64,000 bases of DNA from Paguma larvata (GCA_030068075.1 CM057835.1:37251715-37315714), one strand, 5' to 3'; shown: positions 45,040 through 57,339, counted from the stretch's first letter. Numbers and translations: made by a program. Notes: generated from the letters alone by a model not told the origin.

Positions 45040-45310
45040 TCAATCATTAATGTCACCACTGAACTCATTCCACAAAGTCTGCAATGATTATGAAGCTTAT
45101 AGTGGTGGATACGAGTTTCCCCAAATTCCAATTTTTGCTTGGCAGCTTGCATTCTATCACTGGCAACAAACTTTCTGTTGTTTTCCTTGAAGTGACAGGC
45201 TCACTTTGTTCATTTTCAAGAAAATGTCTGCCAAATGCCTAAGTTTCAATAACCACAGTTTGTCAGTTGTTCCTTCAAATAAAAATGGTGCTCTCAAAAA
45301 ATGTTACCAG
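45040..45310 (-). pseudogene. hAT transposase remnant (Charlie/ZBED-like)
   Basis: In one minus-strand frame, 45234-45181 reads LADIFLKMNKVSLSLQGK, a conserved stretch of the hAT transposase also kept in domesticated ZBED-type host proteins. Two adjacent stops follow after about a dozen codons, and the frame is lost. Similarity resumes with frameshifts toward 45040 (a KQKLEF-like patch). In an active element this part belongs to the RNase H-like catalytic region. It lies inside the hAT-Charlie interval and downstream of the MLT1 LTR. No function is expected. Confidence 0.7.
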
Positions 45311-45395
45311 GGCAGCTTGCCACTCACTCACTTTTTCTGTGTGACTTTCTTAAAGAGGAGTCAGGCTCCTGGTTGAAAAGCCTGCATGTGATTTT

Positions 45396-45836
45396 TCAGG
45401 TGTGACCCACGGTCATTACAAAAGCTTTACCTGGTAGGCCTACCCAGGGGAGAGCTGTCTTCCCCACACCGTACCTGGGGCACAGCCGGTGCGGCACATC
45501 CTCTGAATGGAGTTTCACTGAAGAACTCAGATGCCCCTGATCTGTTGTGCTCTTTGCATAATCTTTACCTTCCTCACCTGGGCACCTCCTTTCCGGATCT
45601 GATTGGAGATTCTTGATTAGAGGCCTTGGGCAGAGGTCTTCCATATGTGCTTCTCGTATGGGGGAGGAGGGGAAACTCTCAAAGATGCTTTCCCCCCTCT
45701 CTGACTCAGTACCAATACTTCTGCACTCCAAGCCTGACCCTGAGCTCTTCCTCCTGACCTCAGAGTCCATAAAACCACCAGAATCTTCTGTTCGGCAAGG
45801 GGGAGGGGGAGCTCCATTAGCAGTGAGACGATCCAC
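45396..45836 (-). other. Unidentified 146-codon open frame in a GC-richer patch
   Basis: Open from ATG at 45836 to a stop at 45396. The reading is polar and rich in Ser, Glu, Arg and Pro, with no recognised domain, signal peptide or membrane segment. Overlapping frames on both strands are also open because the patch is locally GC-richer. It lies inside the presumed hAT element but does not look like transposase. I take it as probably not a gene. Confidence 0.25.
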
Positions 45837-46484
45837 CTGACCCTCAACTGGAATGCCCTTCCAGGGGGGAAAGGGAATGGGAGTTGGCGTTTTCTCCTGT
45901 TTTAGCCTCTTGCTTATACTATCGCAGTAAGTAAAGGCTTAATTCTTTCATTTTTGGCTTGTTCCTTCAGCGAGCCACTCTGACCCATGACAAACAGCTC
46001 AGTTTTCTCTCCCAGCTCAGCTGAGCTCTGGACACCAGAGGGTATTTCCCCGCAACAACCATAATACTTCGTTTGGGATGTAGCAAAAGTACTTGATGTG
46101 TACTTCTTATAGTCATAGAGAATAATAAAAGGCATGTACTTAAAGATTGTACAGGTTGAGTTGAATAATATTTTAATATATTTTTCTAGGCAACCAAGGA
46201 CATTCTTAAGTGAACCAGGTCTTTTTCCCCCCATGGCCAGTGCACGGCTGCAGACTCACTGTGAACACTGGAACAGGTTGCCACCACTGCCTCGACTTCT
46301 TCTAGGCACCACTAGTTTTACCAACCATTGCTTCCCTTATCATCAGTGCAAGTATCAACACAGTGAAAGGCAAACAACACTTCAGAATTATTGTGAGAAT
46401 GGTTTTGACCTCGAGGACTGCCCCCCAAAAAAGATTTCAGGGTCTCCCAAAGATCCACACCACACTTTGATAACTACTGTGTGA

Positions 46485-47284
46485 GTATATTCTTTGAGTC
46501 GCGATACCTCCCCTGTGGTAGCCTAGCATGATGGTGTTACAGAAACTGATGGGAGTTTTGAAGTCTGGGAATTCAGGATCTTAGCTATTCTTCCATCTCT
46601 AATATCTGACAGTTTGTCAGGCTAAAAGAGTGTGTATGTGCTCTTCATCTTCAGTTGCAAAAGCTTGGCATAGTCAAGTGCTCTCAGCAAAATTCAGAAC
46701 CAAGAGAAGCCTGCAAGGGATTTGTTTCCCTTGGGCCAAGCCTGAACAAGAGAAAGTATATTTCCTTTTTCTTGTGGACCAAGTTCCATGTAGAGAGAGC
46801 ACAGCGTCTGCCAATGGGAAAGAGACTTCAGCAAGAATCTCGCACCGACAAACTTAGGGATGCTGGTTTTCCCAGAGACCACTGCCATATCTTTCAGGGA
46901 TCCCAAATCACAGCAGCGTGTTTTCATTCGAAATGTTGCTACTGTAAAATCTTTGGGAATCTGGGATGACAATAGCAGACAGATCTACAATAAATGTGGA
47001 CAATTAATATAGAAATGGGAGGAATGTTTGGTCTTCTACCAATATTTGTAAAACAAAAATTAAGTCATTCCACACCCTTTATTCACAGTCCTCCAGGATG
47101 TTTGAGGTGATAATCATCATTAACTGGGAACTCAACACAAAGCCCTTAGCTGACCACTCCAGCCCTAATCTTTCCAGTCTCAGCTCTTGTGGGTTTCTGC
47201 CCTGATTCTCCACGTTCCAGTCAGCCTCCCAGAGCAGGACAGGCCACATTCTCTTGCATTCCTCCATCTTTACCTCTCCTGTCC
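46485..47284. other. Unassigned sequence
   Basis: No gene or repeat recognised. Overlapping open frames of 75-104 codons at 46630-46972 run on both strands, which argues against coding. Confidence 0.45.
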
Positions 47285-47405
47285 TTCTGCCTTTGATAGC
47301 TTTCTTCTACCCCTCTGAACCTCCTCCAGTGCCCAAACTATGAGTCACCCTTCAGGACTCAGCCCATGCCCATTCAAAGTCTTGCCTGATGTCTAAGATT
47401 TTGAT
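47285..47405 (+). repeat. L2 LINE fragment
   Basis: ACCCTTCAGGACTCAGCCCATG and AGTCTTGCCTGATGTC resemble the L2 block CTTCAAGACTCAGCTCAAGTG...CCTTCCCTGA. Confidence 0.5.
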
Positions 47406-47439
47406 TTTGTAGCCATGTTGACTTGTTGACATTCCAAGT

Positions 47440-48250
47440 ACTTGTGACCTTGGGGTGTTTTCCAACACCAACAACCAATTCTCTGATATCTGGATACCAG
47501 CTGGGTGTTCTGACACTAACTAGCTGGGGTTGGCATCAGAATCCACAAGTTAAAGGAGTCAGGTTCCACAACACTGCCGCCACTTCAGGTGCCAATCACA
47601 AGTCCTGGGCAACCTGTTCTGACTGACCAGCTACACTTTGGGGCTTCCTTCGACTCACTCATCAGTTTTGAAAATCTGTTAAAAGAAGTCACAGAACTCA
47701 CAAAGGCCCCTAACTTATGTTTCCTGGCTTATTGTAGAGGATACAAATGAACTGCTAGATGAAGAGGTATACAGAGCTATGTCTGGAAAAACACAGGCAC
47801 TTCTGTCTCTGTGGAGTTGAGGTACACCAACTTCCCTATACATAGATGTGTTTACCAAATCTGAAACTCTCTGAACCCCACTGTTTAGGATTTTTTATGA
47901 AGGTTTTATTAATAGACATTATTGATTAACTTATTGGTCATTGATGAATGATTACCTCTGTCTCCAGTTCCGGTCTCCTCCCCAGAGATTGGGGCTGAGA
48001 ATTTCAAGTTTCTAATCAAGACTTGGTCTTTCTGGCCACCCAGCAAGTTATCCAGGAGTCTATCCTGAAGCTATCTAAGGCCTTCCAGAAAAAAAGGATG
48101 CTTTTATCACCTTTATTATGCAGGAAATTCCAAAGTTTTAGGAGATCTGTGCCAGGAGCCAGGGACAAAGACTAAACTTCTTTTTATGATACCAAAGATC
48201 CTAAAAACCAAGATATTATACCTCATTGGTATCAGTCTCATATTCAATCC
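47440..48250. mobile_element. Old LTR-like interspersed repeat, family uncertain
   Basis: Blocks such as TCACAGAACTCACAAAGGCC, GGCTTATTGTAGAGGATACA, AGATGAAGAGGTATACAGAG, GTCTCCAGTTCCGGTCTCC and AGGAGATCTGTGCCAGGAGC match, in order, an old repeat widespread in placental mammals that I remember as an ERVL-type LTR. I cannot name the family with confidence. Noncoding. Confidence 0.55.
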
Positions 48251-48479
48251 ATTTTCATATTTCCATATCTCAGATTAGGTCAGGAATACAGTGACATTTA
48301 GACATAGGATGAAGTTCAAGGATATGGTGAAAGAGTCAATGACTTATGTTTTTCGATAATTTTGAAAAGGTAAAAATTTAATGTAAAAAGTGTAGATTAT
48401 AAAATGCCTATGACATTAGACATTTGTAGTTGCATCTAAACCTCCTGCTTTATAACCTAACCCCCAGGTTGATTTAGTA

Positions 48480-49060
48480 ATCATAGTAATCAGATTATGC
48501 ATCCTGGGCGTATTTCTATCATAGCACTTACCGACATTGTATCTTAGTTTCTTACGTATTCATTTATTTTACTGGGTTTTAAGTAGGAAGTCTTTCTTTT
48601 CCATCTCCCCCTAATGTAAAAATATTTCACATTCCCTCCCTTCTACTGTATCCTCTATTTCATACATGAATCTACCATAACACCTGTAACATGGTGATTA
48701 TTTATTTACGTGTTTCAGAATTTGGCTCCTAGACCACTAGCCTTTCGACAATTTAGACCATTTACTGGTCTTATAGTCCCAATGCCTAACATTTTATCAA
48801 TATGTCTTGATGAATCGAAAGTCTGTTTCTCTAGTGTCATCATCTGTAACTTGTGTTTTCCTGTCACATACCCAAGTAGCCCCCGACATGTGATGTTTTA
48901 TATCTATACTCCTGTAACCTACCTCCCATCTTTGCTTCTTGGACACATGGACTACCATCTTCTCAAACTCCCTAAAACCGTGTTTCTTTGCTTGCTTCAT
49001 CATATTATTAACTCTCTGTATCATCGTATTATTTCTTATCTTGATTAATGCTAATGCAGT
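48480..49060 (+). repeat. Possible L2 fragment and unassigned sequence
   Basis: TAGCACTTACCGACATTGTATC with a following TTACGTATTCATTTATTTTAC resembles the L2 pre-terminal region. The rest to 49060 is pyrimidine-rich and unassigned. A 112-codon frame at 48710-49048 has no recognised relative. Confidence 0.35.
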
Positions 49061-49104
49061 AGTTGCCTACTACCAGACCTGTAGCAGAGGCTCACCTGAA
49101 GGGG

Positions 49105-49148
49105 TTTTGTTTTTTTGTTTTGTTTTTTTGTTTTTGTTTTTGTTTTTG
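49105..49148. repeat. (GTTTT)n simple repeat
   Basis: Alternating G and runs of T (GTTTTTTTGTTTTGTTTTTTT...), visible directly. Confidence 0.9.
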
Positions 49149-49544
49149 CATTGATTTCTTCTGGGCATGCACTCTAATAGACGCAGAGTAGCCAGGACTG
49201 AAGGCCTTAGGGAAGCTGGCTAGTTGAATGCACTACTGGACTCTGAAATAAACAGACATTTGCATCTCGCTGAAGCATCCAGAGACTATTCTATCTAAGA
49301 TTATATCATTTTTCTTTACTTTCTAATGGTAGTAAAGATTAGCACCAAGTTTTGAAATATTCAAAGATAACTTAATAGTCATGGTATTTTTGATAAAGAA
49401 TTGGGTGGTTTTTACAAAATAACCACTGCAGGTCGTCCCTATACAAGTTAATTATAAAGTCAAAGGTAGCATTAAAGATAAGATGGTGTTTAAATAACAC
49501 TAATGGATTATTTTCTCTTAAGTGAGGCTTGGTCGCTACTTTTC

Positions 49545-49765
49545 TTCCTTCGATATTTATTTATTATCTGCTACCTTTCAAATGTTTTTCTAGCAATCGA
49601 GCACTTTTCTTGCCCTCTGGGAGTTTACAATGTGGTTGGCTAAGTGCGGTGCGGGTGTGTGTAACTTATTATATTATGTGATAATTGCCACAATATTGAT
49701 GCACATATTCATTTAGAATGTATTGTTTGAGCTTCTACGATGTGCCAGACACTGTTGTGGTATTA
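49545..49765 (-). repeat. L2 LINE 3' ends, antisense
   Basis: TTGCCCTCTGGGAGTTTACAA and, further on, CTACGATGTGCCAGACACTGT are the complement of L2 3' ends (CCTCATGGAGCTTACA, CTACTATGTGCCAGGCACTG). Two overlapping pieces may be present. Confidence 0.6.
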
Positions 49766-50722
49766 ATGCACCATGAGTCTTCTAGTTAGAAGTCATATGG
49801 TTTTTAAATATTTGATTAGTCATCTCTGTTAAATCTCTTCATTCTTTCTTATTAATAGCTTCAAAATTAATAAAAAAATTCACTGAAATGATGAGGTTTT
49901 AGTAAATAAGTAATAATGAGTTTGAAAGATGGGTAATATTTCATTAAGAGAAATTTTAGCTCTTCGTACATTCTGTAAGGGAGAAAATGTCTCCTGGAAG
50001 AATTATTCAATTCTCCTCTTTAAAAGGGGACCGAAATAGCATTGCATAGGAGTCCTAGAAAAAGAAAAAGGTTTTACTTCTACATGGATCCTTTGAAATG
50101 TGAAAAAAATAATGGTTTACTTGTTTAAATCAGATATTACTGCAATGAACTTTAGAAGGGTTAGCTAGTTTGGCACGTAGAGAAATGTTTACATTACTTA
50201 ATTTACCAATAGATTATAACTCGCCCTGCTCTCTGCATGAAAATATTTGATACAGAGTTAAAGATGACTTCAAATCAGATAGAGTAGATAGTGTACATGT
50301 ATGTCTATATTATTTCCTTATAGAACAAAATATAAAGGAGTCTAGTATCTTTTTCATGTCTATAGTTACTTATTGCATCAAAGGAGAGTTCTGGTAGGAA
50401 AATAATGGTTATTTTTTTTCTCCTAGTGAGAAAGGACAGCTTTAAAGTAAAGAGGTGAAAATTGACTTGACAACTCAGAGTAAAAAATGATTACCTTTGC
50501 CTGAAATATCCAGAGGCTCAGAATCAGAAAACTGTAAACTCCTGGGGCAGCACTATCTGGTGACCCTGGAGGTATCTGAGCCTCAATGCAAGGGGAGACA
50601 TCTAATGGCATGCCTTGTTACAGACAGGCGAAACATAGTTAAGTCACACATCGTGTGGAATATCTATTTTTAATTAAATAGGTTATTAAGAAAAGTAAAA
50701 CTACTTTCAAGTTCCAAGCCTT
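49766..50722. other. Unassigned sequence
   Basis: No gene or repeat recognised. Confidence 0.5.
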
Positions 50723-50738
50723 AAGATTCATGAGTACC

Positions 50739-50955
50739 GGGGTACCTGGGTGGCTCAGTAGGTTAGGCGTCTGACTTCAGCTCAGCTCACTATCTCACCA
50801 CTCATGAGTTCAAGCCCTGTGTCAGGCTCTGTGCTGACAGCTCAGAGCCTGCAGCCTGCTTCCAATTCTGTGTCTCCCTCTCTCTCTGCCATCTCCCATT
50901 CACACTCTGTCTCTTTCTCTCAAAAATAAATAAACCTTAAAAATTAAAAAAAAAA
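50739..50955 (+). mobile_element. Can-SINE, felid type
   Basis: GGGGTACCTGGGTGGCTCAG head, GAGTTCAAGCCCTG B box, then GCTGACAGCTCAGAGCCTGC and an AATAAATAAACC tail. Duplication AAGATTCATGAGTACC (50723) versus AAGATTTGTGAGTACC (50956), two mismatches. Confidence 0.95.
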
Positions 50956-50971
50956 AAGATTTGTGAGTACC

Positions 50972-51689
50972 AACTTCAGGAAAATTATTTCCCAGAAATG
51001 TAAGGAAATACACTATTATTTCTAAAAATATAATTGAAATAAATTAAATTTATTATTTATTAATTAGTAGTACTTAATAAATAATTATTAATTAATTAAT
51101 TAAGTTAAAAGAAATAAATTGGTTTTAAGTGAGAGTTGTTAATCTGATGTTCTATATTCCCATTTTTATAAATAGTAGATTTACCTTACTAAAAATTGTA
51201 ATTTTCCTACTCAAAAATGATTTTTAATAATATTCATAACTGTTACAACAAAAATCAGTGATCGAAAAGGAAAAGAAAGGGTTTATAGCTTTCTTTAAAC
51301 ATTTTGACCTACTTGATTTTGGAGACCAAAGCATAGAGTTACTTTTTAATGCTTTTGGATTTATGCATAATATTGTATTCATTTCTGCCTTCTTACTGCT
51401 CTATTTCCATTGCCTCTGGGTATATTAACCGAAAAGATTAAAACCATAAATTATCATAACTAATAAAATGCTTTTATAGGCAATGTAAGAGAAAAACTTG
51501 TATTTCTATGGGAGTGTGGTTCATACTTACCATGTTAATTACTACTCTGACCAAAATTATATTTTCCTTGGATGGGCATATCTATATTTTTTTAACAGTG
51601 GAAAATAGAAATTTTCAAGGACTTTGACTTAACCCATTACTTAATTATTTATAGCCATCATAATAACATATATTTTTCTCTTTCTGTTT
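50972..51689. other. Very AT-rich unassigned sequence
   Basis: Contains a TTAA-rich low-complexity patch at about 51040-51112 (ATTAATTAATTAATTAAG). No gene or repeat family recognised. Confidence 0.5.
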
Positions 51690-52990
51690 ATTCGAATCAG
51701 GATTTAAATAAGTCATATTTTGTGATTGGCTTATATACCTCTCTCGACTTTCTCATCATTTGGATCGTGCAGATTATATCTTTGTGAAATTGTTCAACAT
51801 GTTACTTTGTATTCTACATTTCCTGTAAATTGAAGTGAGCTATAGAGACCTGATCAGATTCAGGTTTGATTGCCTTGGCAAGATGGTGAATTCTCCTATC
51901 AGAAGACAGTCAATGTCGGGCTATTTCTCTTTTGGTGTAGTCAGTAACCTATTTGGGGTTTAGAAAATGGTGACTTCCCAAACTATCAAATCATCTTTTT
52001 ATTTTCGTCATTTTTTACTTGGGATACTTTAAAAATATTTGTTCTCTTCATCTCATATTGTTTTACCCGGTGGTATAGTTCATGTAGGAAACAGGATAAA
52101 TGCTTGGTATGTTCTGTTTATCTTCCAGCTCTTCAAAATAATGAACTGATTCTTCATCATTCTCCAGAGGTGACCAGTTAGCCTTTTTTTTTTTTTACTA
52201 CCCTTATGAACCATACTTAGTTTCTCAATTCACAGTAATTTTAATCATTTTTGAAGCTAAGCATAGCTCATTTGGGGCCAGTTTGTACCTCTTTAAGCTG
52301 ACTCTCAAGTCCTCTTGACATGATCTTAGTAGTCATCGATAGCTTCCTTACTATCTGATATGGCAAGATGTTTTATATTTATTTTCTACATTGCCACCTG
52401 TTGTTAGAGAAATCTGGAATTTCTCTAACAATCTCTGTGTCTGTGTAGAGGGAAATGTACTTAGAGATCACAGTCTGGGTGCTGGGTTCCTCATTGTTTT
52501 CAGAGGATACAGTGAGGAAATACGTACACCCCAAAATATATAAGTATAAATAGATATTAATGTAAATATCTATGTATATGCCATCATGAATTCTATTTGT
52601 TACATTTAATTCAAATTCAGGACTATAGTGTTTTGTTGTTGTGTTTTTTTCCTAACATCTTCTGTCTGCATCCCTTTTGCCCACCACGATAAGAAAAATG
52701 AATCCTGATTTACAGCCATACCAGGAATATAACTAGAATATTACTTGCCTACTCAATTAGTTTATTCTACAATCCACATATAAGTGTTTCAGGATAGCAA
52801 TATCAACCTGCTAAGTATAACACTACTGCCAACAACATGATTAATGAAGAGTTCAAGATTTTGTTTTCTTTTAACAGTTATTTTCATCCTTATATTATAT
52901 TCCAATAGGTAGAGAAATTACTGTTCTTAATGTCACTCAGAACAGTTCCTTTCTGTGTGGTTATGCCACCAATTAGGTCCACATTTATTT
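51690..52990. mobile_element. Old L1M/HAL1-like noncoding fragment
   Basis: CATTTCCTGTAAATTGAAG, CCTGATCAGATTCAGGTTTG, CTTGGCAAGATGGTGAATTC, TTGGGGCCAGTTTGTACCTC, CCTCTTGACATGATC and GTCTGGGTGCTGGGTTCCTC occur in the order seen in old L1M-type untranslated sequence. Orientation and exact family I cannot fix from memory. Confidence 0.5.
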
Positions 52991-53484
52991 TTATTTCATT
53001 TTCTGTTTTTAAGAATTTAAAAAAAATTTAATTTTAAGGGCCTTTATAAGTAAGGGCCAATTTAATGCTTACAATGTTTCAGGGGAGGGGCAAGTTAAAG
53101 AAATCAAGAGTAGAGAGGATCCAGGTTCAGCAAAGTCTAATAAATCATGCAAGTCAAAAAAGTTAAAATGTAAGCCTATATTTCCGCATAAACCCAAAGG
53201 TTTAACACTGTATTAGCCTGATTTTGAATAACTTTCATGTCAGTCTAAATGAACTATGTAGTTATAACCAGTAAGTTAGTTTCTGACTTTGACTATAGTT
53301 TTTGTTGAATGATCGAATAAATAAAGGAAAAATGAATGTTTGCTTCATTCTGGTGACACAACGTTTTTGTAAAATTTGCAGACTATATATTTATTGTCCT
53401 GAGGTTGGATTTATAGCAGGCGTGTTTTATAAGAATATGTCTTTACTATCAGTTCCTTCATCTGTAAAGTGGTGACAACATTCA
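52991..53484. other. Unassigned sequence
   Basis: No gene or repeat recognised. CCTTCATCTGTAAAGTGGTG at 53456-53475 could be a MIR core scrap. Confidence 0.45.
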
Positions 53485-53690
53485 TTCCTTCATTATTTAC
53501 CAACTATATATTGAGTTTCTACTGTACTAGATAACATGCCAGTTATTATTGATCAAGAACAAGAAATAAGACACTTTCTACGCTCAAGGAGATTGCACTC
53601 TCAATGAGAAGAAAAAGCTATAAACAAGCAATTATGATGTAAGGTTGTAAATGCCATACTAGAAGTATATACTAGGTGCCAAAGGTACGT
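53485..53690 (-). repeat. L2 LINE 3' end, antisense
   Basis: TTCATTCCTTCATTATTTACC, TGAGTTTCTACTGTACTAG, TACGCTCAAGGAGATTGCAC and AGAAGTATATACTAGGTGCC follow the antisense L2 3' end. Confidence 0.62.
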
Positions 53691-53699
53691 GTAAGCAAA

Positions 53700-54330
53700 G
53701 CAAGGCATCTGATACAGCTGGGGAGGTAGAGAAGAATATCCTCATGAAGTCTTTGCTTTGTGGAACCCAGAAGGAGCAATTAAAATTAGCCAGGTTGGAG
53801 GATGAGAGGAATAAGATACTTTCCATGTGAAAGAGTATAGAAGGTTAAGAGTTTGAAATATTATCTAATATGTGTTTCTGCGTCTGTGACTCCTTTTCCC
53901 CTGAAGGCTTTCTAACATTAAAATCAGATTTCAAAATAATTAAAATCTTCATATATTAATGTTCATAAAATTAATGTTACAAATGGGCTTTGCAAACTTA
54001 TTAGGATCAAAGTTGAATTACTTTAAGGAAAAGCATTAGTGTCCTATTCTATTTTTAAGATGTGTAGAAGGAAGAAGAAAATAAGCATTTATTTTTTAAG
54101 TACAAAATAAAGTAAGATTTAGGAATTATTCAGCTAATTTCATCATTTCAGACCAGGCTGGGCAATGATACAATTTATTATGCCATACCATTCATGGTGT
54201 CATTGTATAAGAAAAATAAATTTGTTTTACCATGTTTTCTACATCCTGTACATTTTCTATCATTGTACAAAAGTTCTTACTGAAAGTCTGAAGTCATAAT
54301 TATTTATTACCATAAGGATGTGGGTATCAA
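53700..54330. other. Unassigned sequence
   Basis: The first part (GGGGAGGTAGAGAAGAATATC, GAGCAATTAAAATTAGCCAGG) may extend the L2. The rest is AT-rich and unrecognised. Confidence 0.4.
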
Positions 54331-54344
54331 AACCAATAATATCA

Positions 54345-54573
54345 TGGGACGCCTGGGTGGCTCAGTTGGTTGAGCGGCCGACTTTGGCTCAGGTCATGAT
54401 CTCGCAGTCTGTGAGTTCGAGCCCCACGTCGGGCTCTGTGCTGACAGCTCAGAGCCTGGAGCCTGCTTCGGATTCTGTGTCTCCCTCTCTCTGCCCTTCT
54501 CCTGCTCACGCTCTGTCTCTATGTCTCAAAAATAAAATAAAAACGTTAAAAATTAAAAAAAAACATTTAAAAA
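54345..54573 (+). mobile_element. Can-SINE, felid type, well preserved
   Basis: TGGGACGCCTGGGTGGCTCA head, A box TGGCTCAGTTGG, intact B box GAGTTCGAGCCCC and GGGCTCTGTGCTGACAGCTC. CAATAATATCA flanks it at 54334-54344 and 54577-54587. It is among the SINEs closest to the felid consensus here. Confidence 0.96.
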
Positions 54574-54587
54574 AAACAATAATATCA

Positions 54588-55929
54588 GTAATTCATTAAA
54601 TCTATACCTAACAAAGTAACATTTGTTCATATGCTTATATATATGTAAATCTTAAAATTATATGGACTGTAAAATGAATTCTAATGTATTATGCCTTAGA
54701 CAGTTAGAATCAATCAAATATGTATCCTTAGAAAAGACTTTAAGGTTTATTACCTAGGAAAGGGAGGAAAAGATCTCGAAAAGATTGAAGAATCAATTTT
54801 TTTTAACTCTGAGTTTCATTATGTATTTTTTGATAAGTCCATAACAGGCAGTATCTTAAAAGCGATTCTGAATTACAAGAAGCAAGCACTTGGGAAGAAA
54901 AAATGCTTTGGAGTGTTAAAGGCTTTTCTTTGCATGTCAAATATAAAGCCTGGCTGAATCAGGGCATTGAGTTCTGTATCTTAAGTCACAGAAAAGAGAA
55001 AAATGTAGAATGACAAGAAGTAGTTTTCCACTATTCAGAGAGTGAATTAAGATTCTTCTGAATTGGGGAGGAGGCTGAAGAACACTGGTCAGAACAGAAA
55101 GAACATTTAGATCAAGGTAGAAATTCTGCTCCCATCCTCTGGCCTCTTCCGAGGGGAATCTTGGAGAAGGAGGGGCAGTGGAAGTCGTAGGAGATCTGAG
55201 GCAGGATTCAGCCTGCCCTGTTACCAACAGAGAAGAGGTGGTGAGGATGAGAGATGACGTGCCCCCTCAAGTCTCTCAGCTCCTGTGAGATATAAAGGAG
55301 ATCAAAATGTTCCACTGTGCCCAAGGAGAGTGCAGAAGGCAGCTGAGGATTAAGCACCACCACGCCTCTTGGGAGTTCCCCTAACTGGGCTTAGGGGATT
55401 AGTAAAAGAGACGAGCTAGGGAATCAGCAGGAAAGACCAGTAAGTGCTAGCCTCCAACCCAGTGACCACCACACTTTACCTGTGCAGAAAACAGAAGTGC
55501 TTAGAGGGGATAAGGTCATCTGCAGAGCAAGCTGTCTCACCAACCTTGTCCTACCAAGACAAGGAGAGACAATTCTCCCATCAGCAGAGGCTAGCAATAG
55601 AGGATGACTTTGGGACCAAATGTTCCTTTCTAAATTTGAAGAGGGCATATATCACTCTGGTGACAAGAGAACGAGAAAGGTGATGGCGGAAAATTCTAGA
55701 AGCATTCTTAAACCTAAATTCTCCTTCATAAGATACTTTCCTTAAAAGAAGGTACTTAGCAGGGTTCAGAACAACCCTTTGTCTCTTTACCTGTAAACTC
55801 CTGGGTGGTCACAGCCAGGTCTCCCCTGCACTGGCACCATTCCTGCAGTAAGGACACTCAGCTCTCTCTCTCTAGACCGGAGGGCTCCTTTAAATTTAAA
55901 TGCCATGTTCCCTGCGACCTGTCCAAAAG
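54588..55929. other. Unassigned sequence
   Basis: No gene or repeat recognised. Purine-rich and GC-richer at 55080-55700, with overlapping short frames on both strands. Confidence 0.45.
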
Positions 55930-56640
55930 GAACTCTTCTTTGCCTCTAAATCTCTTCATTTCAGTGAATGACACAGCCTTCTAGCTAGGTGTCTGGACCT
56001 CTTGCATTATACCCTCAGCCAACCAATAACTACTCTTAACACTCTCAAAGCTTCTCCTCTTGTCCGTCTCCTTTTCCACTAACTCATTTCAAACCAGATG
56101 TTAGATCATGTTTCATCTATATTATTAAATAGTCCGATTGGTTTTCTTGAGTTAATCCTTGCTTCCCCCACCCCCAATACTCCCTAAAACACGGTTAGAA
56201 TGATATTTTGCAAATTCGATTCTAATTAAGCTACTTGTGACTTAAACATTTTCTATTTTCAACAACTCTGCTCTCAGGGCAAATTTTCAACTCTTGATAA
56301 ACAAGTCTGTGTGTGATATGGTCCTAACTAACTTTGCCTTCTTATTTTACTGTTCACCGTCTTAAACTGTTAGGTCTAAGTGCATTAATATCTTTTAGTT
56401 CCAGAATCCCTTGTCTTTTTTGCACACGATATTGAAATTACCTGAACCATCCCCCTGACCACCCTTCCCCACGCTCACAAGTAAGTGCTGCAGGTTCTCA
56501 TCTCAGAGTCTTGTTTGATGTTTCTTGTACGTATTTTTCTTTTCTTTGTCATTTTGTTTCATTTTGTTTGATTTTATTTTTTTCACTTTTTTCTTTCCTC
56601 ATTTTCACACATCACTTGGAATAAGTATCCTTAGGATGGA
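55930..56640 (+). repeat. L2 LINE fragment
   Basis: GTTAGAATGATATTTTGCAAA, ATTCTAATTAAGCTACTTGTG, CTCAGGGCAAATTTTCAACTC and TGTGTGATATGGTCCTAACTAAC follow the L2 order (AGAGTGATCTTTCTAAAACAC, TGATCATGTCACTCCC, CTCAGGATAAAGTCCAAACTC, CACAATCTGGCCCCAACC). Diverged. Confidence 0.65.
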
Positions 56641-57036
56641 GTAAATATATATATATTTTTGTTTTTTTCCCCCAAATGATAGAAAAAAGGGAAAAAGATA
56701 AGCCCTTGTCTTGGTTAATGGCATCGCCAATCATCCTGCAAATGAATCAGAAACTAAGGTCTTGTTTTTCTCCTACCATAAAGGTTGAGTTCGTCATGAA
56801 GTTTTATTAATTCCATTTCCCAAATATTCCCTTTTGACCCCACCATCAGTGTTCCAGCTCAGACATTCCCCACTGTAGCACTAGCTGTTTAACAGTTTCC
56901 TTTGTTTCTAGCTTTACTCTTCAGACCACCCAAAATGGAAACCTAGCATTAATGCTCTACTGTTTAACTTTCCTGCTTCGCTAGTTCTTTATCACCCACA
57001 GTCTACATGCATGACATCTAGAATGAAAGACCCCCG

Positions 57037-57267
57037 TTCTTTCCTTCTTTCTTTCCCTTTCTTTCTTTCTTTCTTCCTTTCTTCCTTCCTTCCTTCCTTC
57101 CTTCCTTCCTTCCTTCCTTCCTTCCTTCCTTCCTTCCTCCCTCCCTCCCTCCCTCCTTCTCTCTCTCTCTTTCTTTCTTTCTCTTTCTTTCTTTCTCTCT
57201 CTCTCTCTCTTTCCTTCCTTCCTTCCTTCCTTCCTTCCTTCCTTCCTTCCTTCCTTCCTTCCTTCCT

Positions 57268-57339
<72 letters not shown>

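Larger units (their letters stand above)
43431..46479 (-). mobile_element. Old hAT-Charlie DNA transposon, split by three later insertions
   Basis: The left end CAGTTTTCAAACTGTTCGTC and the complement of CACACTTTGATAACTACTG (46461-46479) are decayed hAT-Charlie termini. Between them, TTGCGATATGTTGTTTTG (44199) and AGCCTTTTCAGATAATTGTGG (44290) match a remembered Charlie internal sequence, and a transposase remnant lies on the minus strand at 45040-45310. Two Can-SINEs (43591-43795, 43891-44111) and an MLT1 LTR (44558-45033) interrupt it. The part from 45400 to 46200 is not recognised, so the claim that both ends belong to one element is inference. No matching 8-bp target duplication survives. 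Confidence 0.6.

Noticed and set aside
21028..54573. Can-SINE heads as functional tRNA genes
   Set aside because: The A and B boxes are those of a tRNA-derived SINE with a CT-rich tract and A-tail; no cloverleaf with intact acceptor stem is evident.
55260..55680. GC-richer patch with overlapping short frames as a possible exon
   Set aside because: No splice-site pair around a conserved frame could be argued and both strands are equally open.
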